Assembly: GCA_946965045.2 (NCBI GenBank)
Contig: OX337233.1
Span: forward strand, 3,658,001-3,722,000
Reading direction: 5' to 3'
DNA: 64,000 bases
DNA from: Epithemia pelagica
Taxonomy: Eukaryota > Bacillariophyta > Bacillariophyceae > Surirellales > Surirellaceae
Below the pieces are notes generated by a model. It worked only from the letters and a program-made list of their open reading frames with translations. It was not told the origin of the DNA and made no database searches. Shown in pieces: positions 61,749 to 64,000 of the stretch (position 1 is its first letter; every line of letters begins with the position of its first letter). The translations under genes were made by a program, and so were the position numbers.

Positions 61749-62631
61749 TAGAACACAAGCCACCATCCTAGTATTCGTAGCCCTATCTTCCTTGTTTACT
61801 GCCTTGCACCAAGGACCTCCTTCTCGGTAGCGTAATATCCGTAGATTGAGGTCGGTATCCGTATGAGACATGAGAGATCGTGCGTTGCCAGAAAGGACGT
61901 CCCTTTGGCCAACGTTTGCTGCAAGACTGTTTCCACTAGAAAAAGCGTTCCACCCACATTGCTCTTCTCTAGAGAGTAGACACCATGGTAATAACAAACG
62001 AAAATCTATTTTTTTAAAATGGTTCCATGGAACCGTGCGTTCCGAAACACACGTGTATCATAACGAACGACGACGAAACAATTGAGAGAGAAATAGGAAT
62101 AAAAAACACCACACAAGACAAGACTGTTTCCACTAGAAAAAGCGTTCCACCCACATTGCTCTTCTCTAGAGAGTAGACACCATGGTAATAACAAACGAAA
62201 ATCTATTTTTTTAAAATGGTTCCATGGAACCGTGCGTTCCGAAACACACGTGTATCATAACGAACGACGACGAAACAATTGAGAGAGAAATAGGAATAAA
62301 AACACCACACAAGACAAACCACAGTCCCATTCCGGGCGTTCATCTTGTTCCATTCCGGTTGGAACGAATGGGTGGTGACACAATATAGTATAGAACAACC
62401 GTCCAATTCGGTGCAATAGACAAACATCATCATCATAAGAGTATTCTCTCGTCTTGAGCGGAGGAGAAAAAGTAACAGTTTTGGAATAGTCAGAAAACGA
62501 AAACACAGAGCGACGCGTAGGTCGCACACTTGAAATTTTTTGGGAAAGCGGGTGAAAAGTGAAATCTCGTGGTACTTGTGTAGTTGGGTGGGTATAATTC
62601 TCGTGGTAGAATAGATAGCAGTAGTGGTCCC
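61749..62631. other. intergenic with 197-bp tandem duplication
   Basis: This lies between convergent gene ends. Apart from the tandem duplication (61924-62316) I see no gene; short minus-strand frames are produced by the repeat itself. Confidence 0.55.
61924..62316. repeat. 197-bp tandem duplication
   Basis: Unit 61924-62120 is repeated at 62121-62316 with a single one-base length change in an A run. Each unit holds the perfect palindrome ggttccatggaacc. Confidence 0.95.
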
Positions 62632-64000
62632 TTAGGTGCGCGACAGGAACTGACTCGAGTCTTCGGCCCCGGACAATTTGAGAATGGAGGCCAAGTCATC
62701 AGCAAAGTCTCCAAAGAGGCTTTCGCCTTCGCTCCAGGTCGAGGCCCGCATGCGATGGTCCGCCGTTGTCGGCTCCAGGGGCGCCAGGAGCGCTGGTTCT
62801 TCCTGATCAAAGCTCGAAACGCGAAAGACATCGGCCAATCCGGGTGTCGTCGTCAACGGGGCGTCTTCCCGGACGGCGCCAAAGTTGGAGGCAAACCGGT
62901 CAATGCCAAATTCATCCGCCGTCTGGGACATGGGGGGCAAGGATGTCGCCGACGACGTCCGGGCGCGATTTCCCAGAGAGGAAACGACCGAACGTTGCGG
63001 CAACAACGACGAAGATGGCGGAAGCACATCGGACGAAAAGGCGCGTTCTCGTCCTACAGCAGATGGCAAAGCCTGCGATTGCGAAAACATGGTATCCGAA
63101 GAAAAGGCACGATCTCGGGGCGGCAAGACACCCGTACCGCTGGCTTCCGAAAAGGTTCGTTCGCGCACTTCCAGATCCATCATAGGAGACATGGTGGTCG
63201 CTCGGCGTCGATTTTCCTCCAATTCACTCGAGTAATTCACTGGATTGCTGCTCGTGGGAGCCATCAAATACACATCCGAGGGAAGACCACCAGCCTTGGG
63301 ACCCGATCCTCCATTGCCAATACTCAAGGTTTCCCAATTTTCGGAGCGAGGGTCCGATGAGTGCCAGCCTGGATCGTTTCGAGGACGAAATCCAGCCAGA
63401 GCTGGAGATACGGATCGGACTACCGGTGGTTGTTGCACTCGAGGGGCAGGAGCTACAGGAGGTTCCGAGAGCGTTCGTCCAACCGAGCCTCCCAGCTCGA
63501 CTCCCGGGGACGGAGCATGGCGGCGCGGCGCACTGCCATTCTTGCTGGCAGCCTCCGCTTGCAACCGTGCCTTGGTCATTTCCTTCAATTCTTGCACCGT
63601 GAGACCATGAGGAAGTTTGGATTTCTGTTGGGGTTTATTATTAACATTCGGAATCGTCGCGAGAGATGGATCCGTGGAAAATTGATTGGAATGAACCGGA
63701 ACGGAACGTCCTCCTCCATGCCCTTGACCAGAACTGCGTTCATAGGAATAGGGATCGACCGCCGCCGGAGGGGGAGGAGCTGCCGGTCCGTAAGATGGTG
63801 GAGGAGGAATCCGCTGTTGCGAATACAAATGCGGTGTAGAAGAAGGAGGATTCGGTCGAACAGTGGACGGACGCGTAGGAGGAGCATTGGTCCTTGTGGC
63901 TCGGGTCGGCGCCGGGGCCAAGACGACCGGATGAGCATGGTATCCTGGAGCCGAAGATGTGGCCTTTGGAGTATTCGTAGGGCCTCCACGATTGTTCTGT
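62632..64000 (-). CDS. unknown Pro/Ser-rich protein, 5' part outside window
   Basis: The frame is open from the window edge to TAA 62632-62634, about 455 codons, without a convincing start, so the gene is partial. The visible part is largely disordered and Pro/Ser/Arg-rich. One conserved-looking helix (LPHGLTVQELKEMTKARLQ) occurs in the middle. Three to four short repeats of the type RxRxFSSD / RERTFSE / RDRAFSSD precede a Ser-rich stretch; they look like kinase target motifs (basic residues before Ser). The last ~50 residues are more ordered (GESLFGDFADDLASILKLSG). No enzyme domain is visible. A role as a phosphorylated adaptor is a guess. Confidence 0.7.
   Translation of the reverse strand, partial: QNNRGGPTNTPKATSSAPGYHAHPVVLAPAPTRATRTNAPPTRPSTVRPNPPSSTPHLYSQQRIPPPPSYGPAAPPPPAAVDPYSYERSSGQGHGGGRSVPVHSNQFSTDPSLATIPNVNNKPQQKSKLPHGLTVQELKEMTKARLQAEAASKNGSAPRRHAPSPGVELGGSVGRTLSEPPVAPAPRVQQPPVVRSVSPALAGFRPRNDPGWHSSDPRSENWETLSIGNGGSGPKAGGLPSDVYLMAPTSSNPVNYSSELEENRRRATTMSPMMDLEVRERTFSEASGTGVLPPRDRAFSSDTMFSQSQALPSAVGRERAFSSDVLPPSSSLLPQRSVVSSLGNRARTSSATSLPPMSQTADEFGIDRFASNFGAVREDAPLTTTPGLADVFRVSSFDQEEPALLAPLEPTTADHRMRASTWSEGESLFGDFADDLASILKLSGAEDSSQFLSRT

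Noticed and set aside
1-64000. CRISPR arrays, bacterial operons, rRNA genes
   Set aside because: No regularly spaced short repeats with unique spacers, no Shine-Dalgarno-linked gene runs and no rRNA-like sequence were seen; gene structure is eukaryotic.

Overview
The window is nuclear DNA of a photosynthetic-lineage stramenopile, most likely a diatom and probably a pennate one. The reasons are short GT-AG introns, a CoDi-like Ty1/copia element, stramenopile-style host genes (Ddi1, Rer1, LETM1-like, Ulp1, TPMT-like), many homopolymeric Q/S/T runs, and no bacterial operon features. The lineage is inferred from style and gene content, not from a marker gene.

Layout. 1-9.1 kb: a nearly complete Ty1/copia retrotransposon on the minus strand (547-8721), with 758-bp LTRs and a 5-bp target duplication, inserted into one unit of an older tandem duplication. 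9.6-16.7 kb: host genes, namely an unknown S/Q-rich protein, an 8-exon secreted phytase-like esterase (minus strand) and the ubiquitin-shuttle protease Ddi1. 17-27 kb: three copies of a Kelch-repeat gene (two intact, one frameshifted), separated by duplicated flanks. The flank between copies 2 and 3 carries a ~4-kb insertion with a spliced tyrosine-recombinase (Crypton-like) gene between short terminal inverted repeats. 27.4-32.8 kb: a 5'-truncated APE-type LINE with a 19-bp target duplication. 33-44 kb: a gene-dense host stretch with a hydroxyacid dehydrogenase-cupin fusion, Rer1, a LETM1-like protein, a TPMT-family methyltransferase and a Ulp1/SENP protease.

44.4-61.7 kb is a tandem array with a ~3.9-kb period. 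Each unit holds the 5' part of a membrane-anchored GNAT gene, a decayed block and a Kelch gene on the minus strand. The array ends in the one full-length GNAT gene. A DIRS-order retrotransposon (52201-60108) with split direct repeats has inserted, without target duplication, between the last Kelch gene and the full-length GNAT gene. 61.7-64 kb: a 197-bp tandem duplication and the 3' part of an unknown proline/serine-rich protein gene that leaves the window.

The most interesting signals are these. (1) In three unrelated retroelements the adjacent open reading frames lie in the same frame and are split by single UGA codons, four of five followed by C. (2) The Copia primer-binding site fits the 5' half of tRNA-Asn(GUU), with the same geometry Drosophila copia uses with initiator tRNA-Met. 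(3) The recombinase gene sits between TIRs, which Cryptons normally lack. (4) The DIRS empty site can be read directly from a paralogous copy in the same window. (5) A Kelch/GNAT divergent pair has been amplified, leaving intact Kelch copies but truncated GNAT copies.
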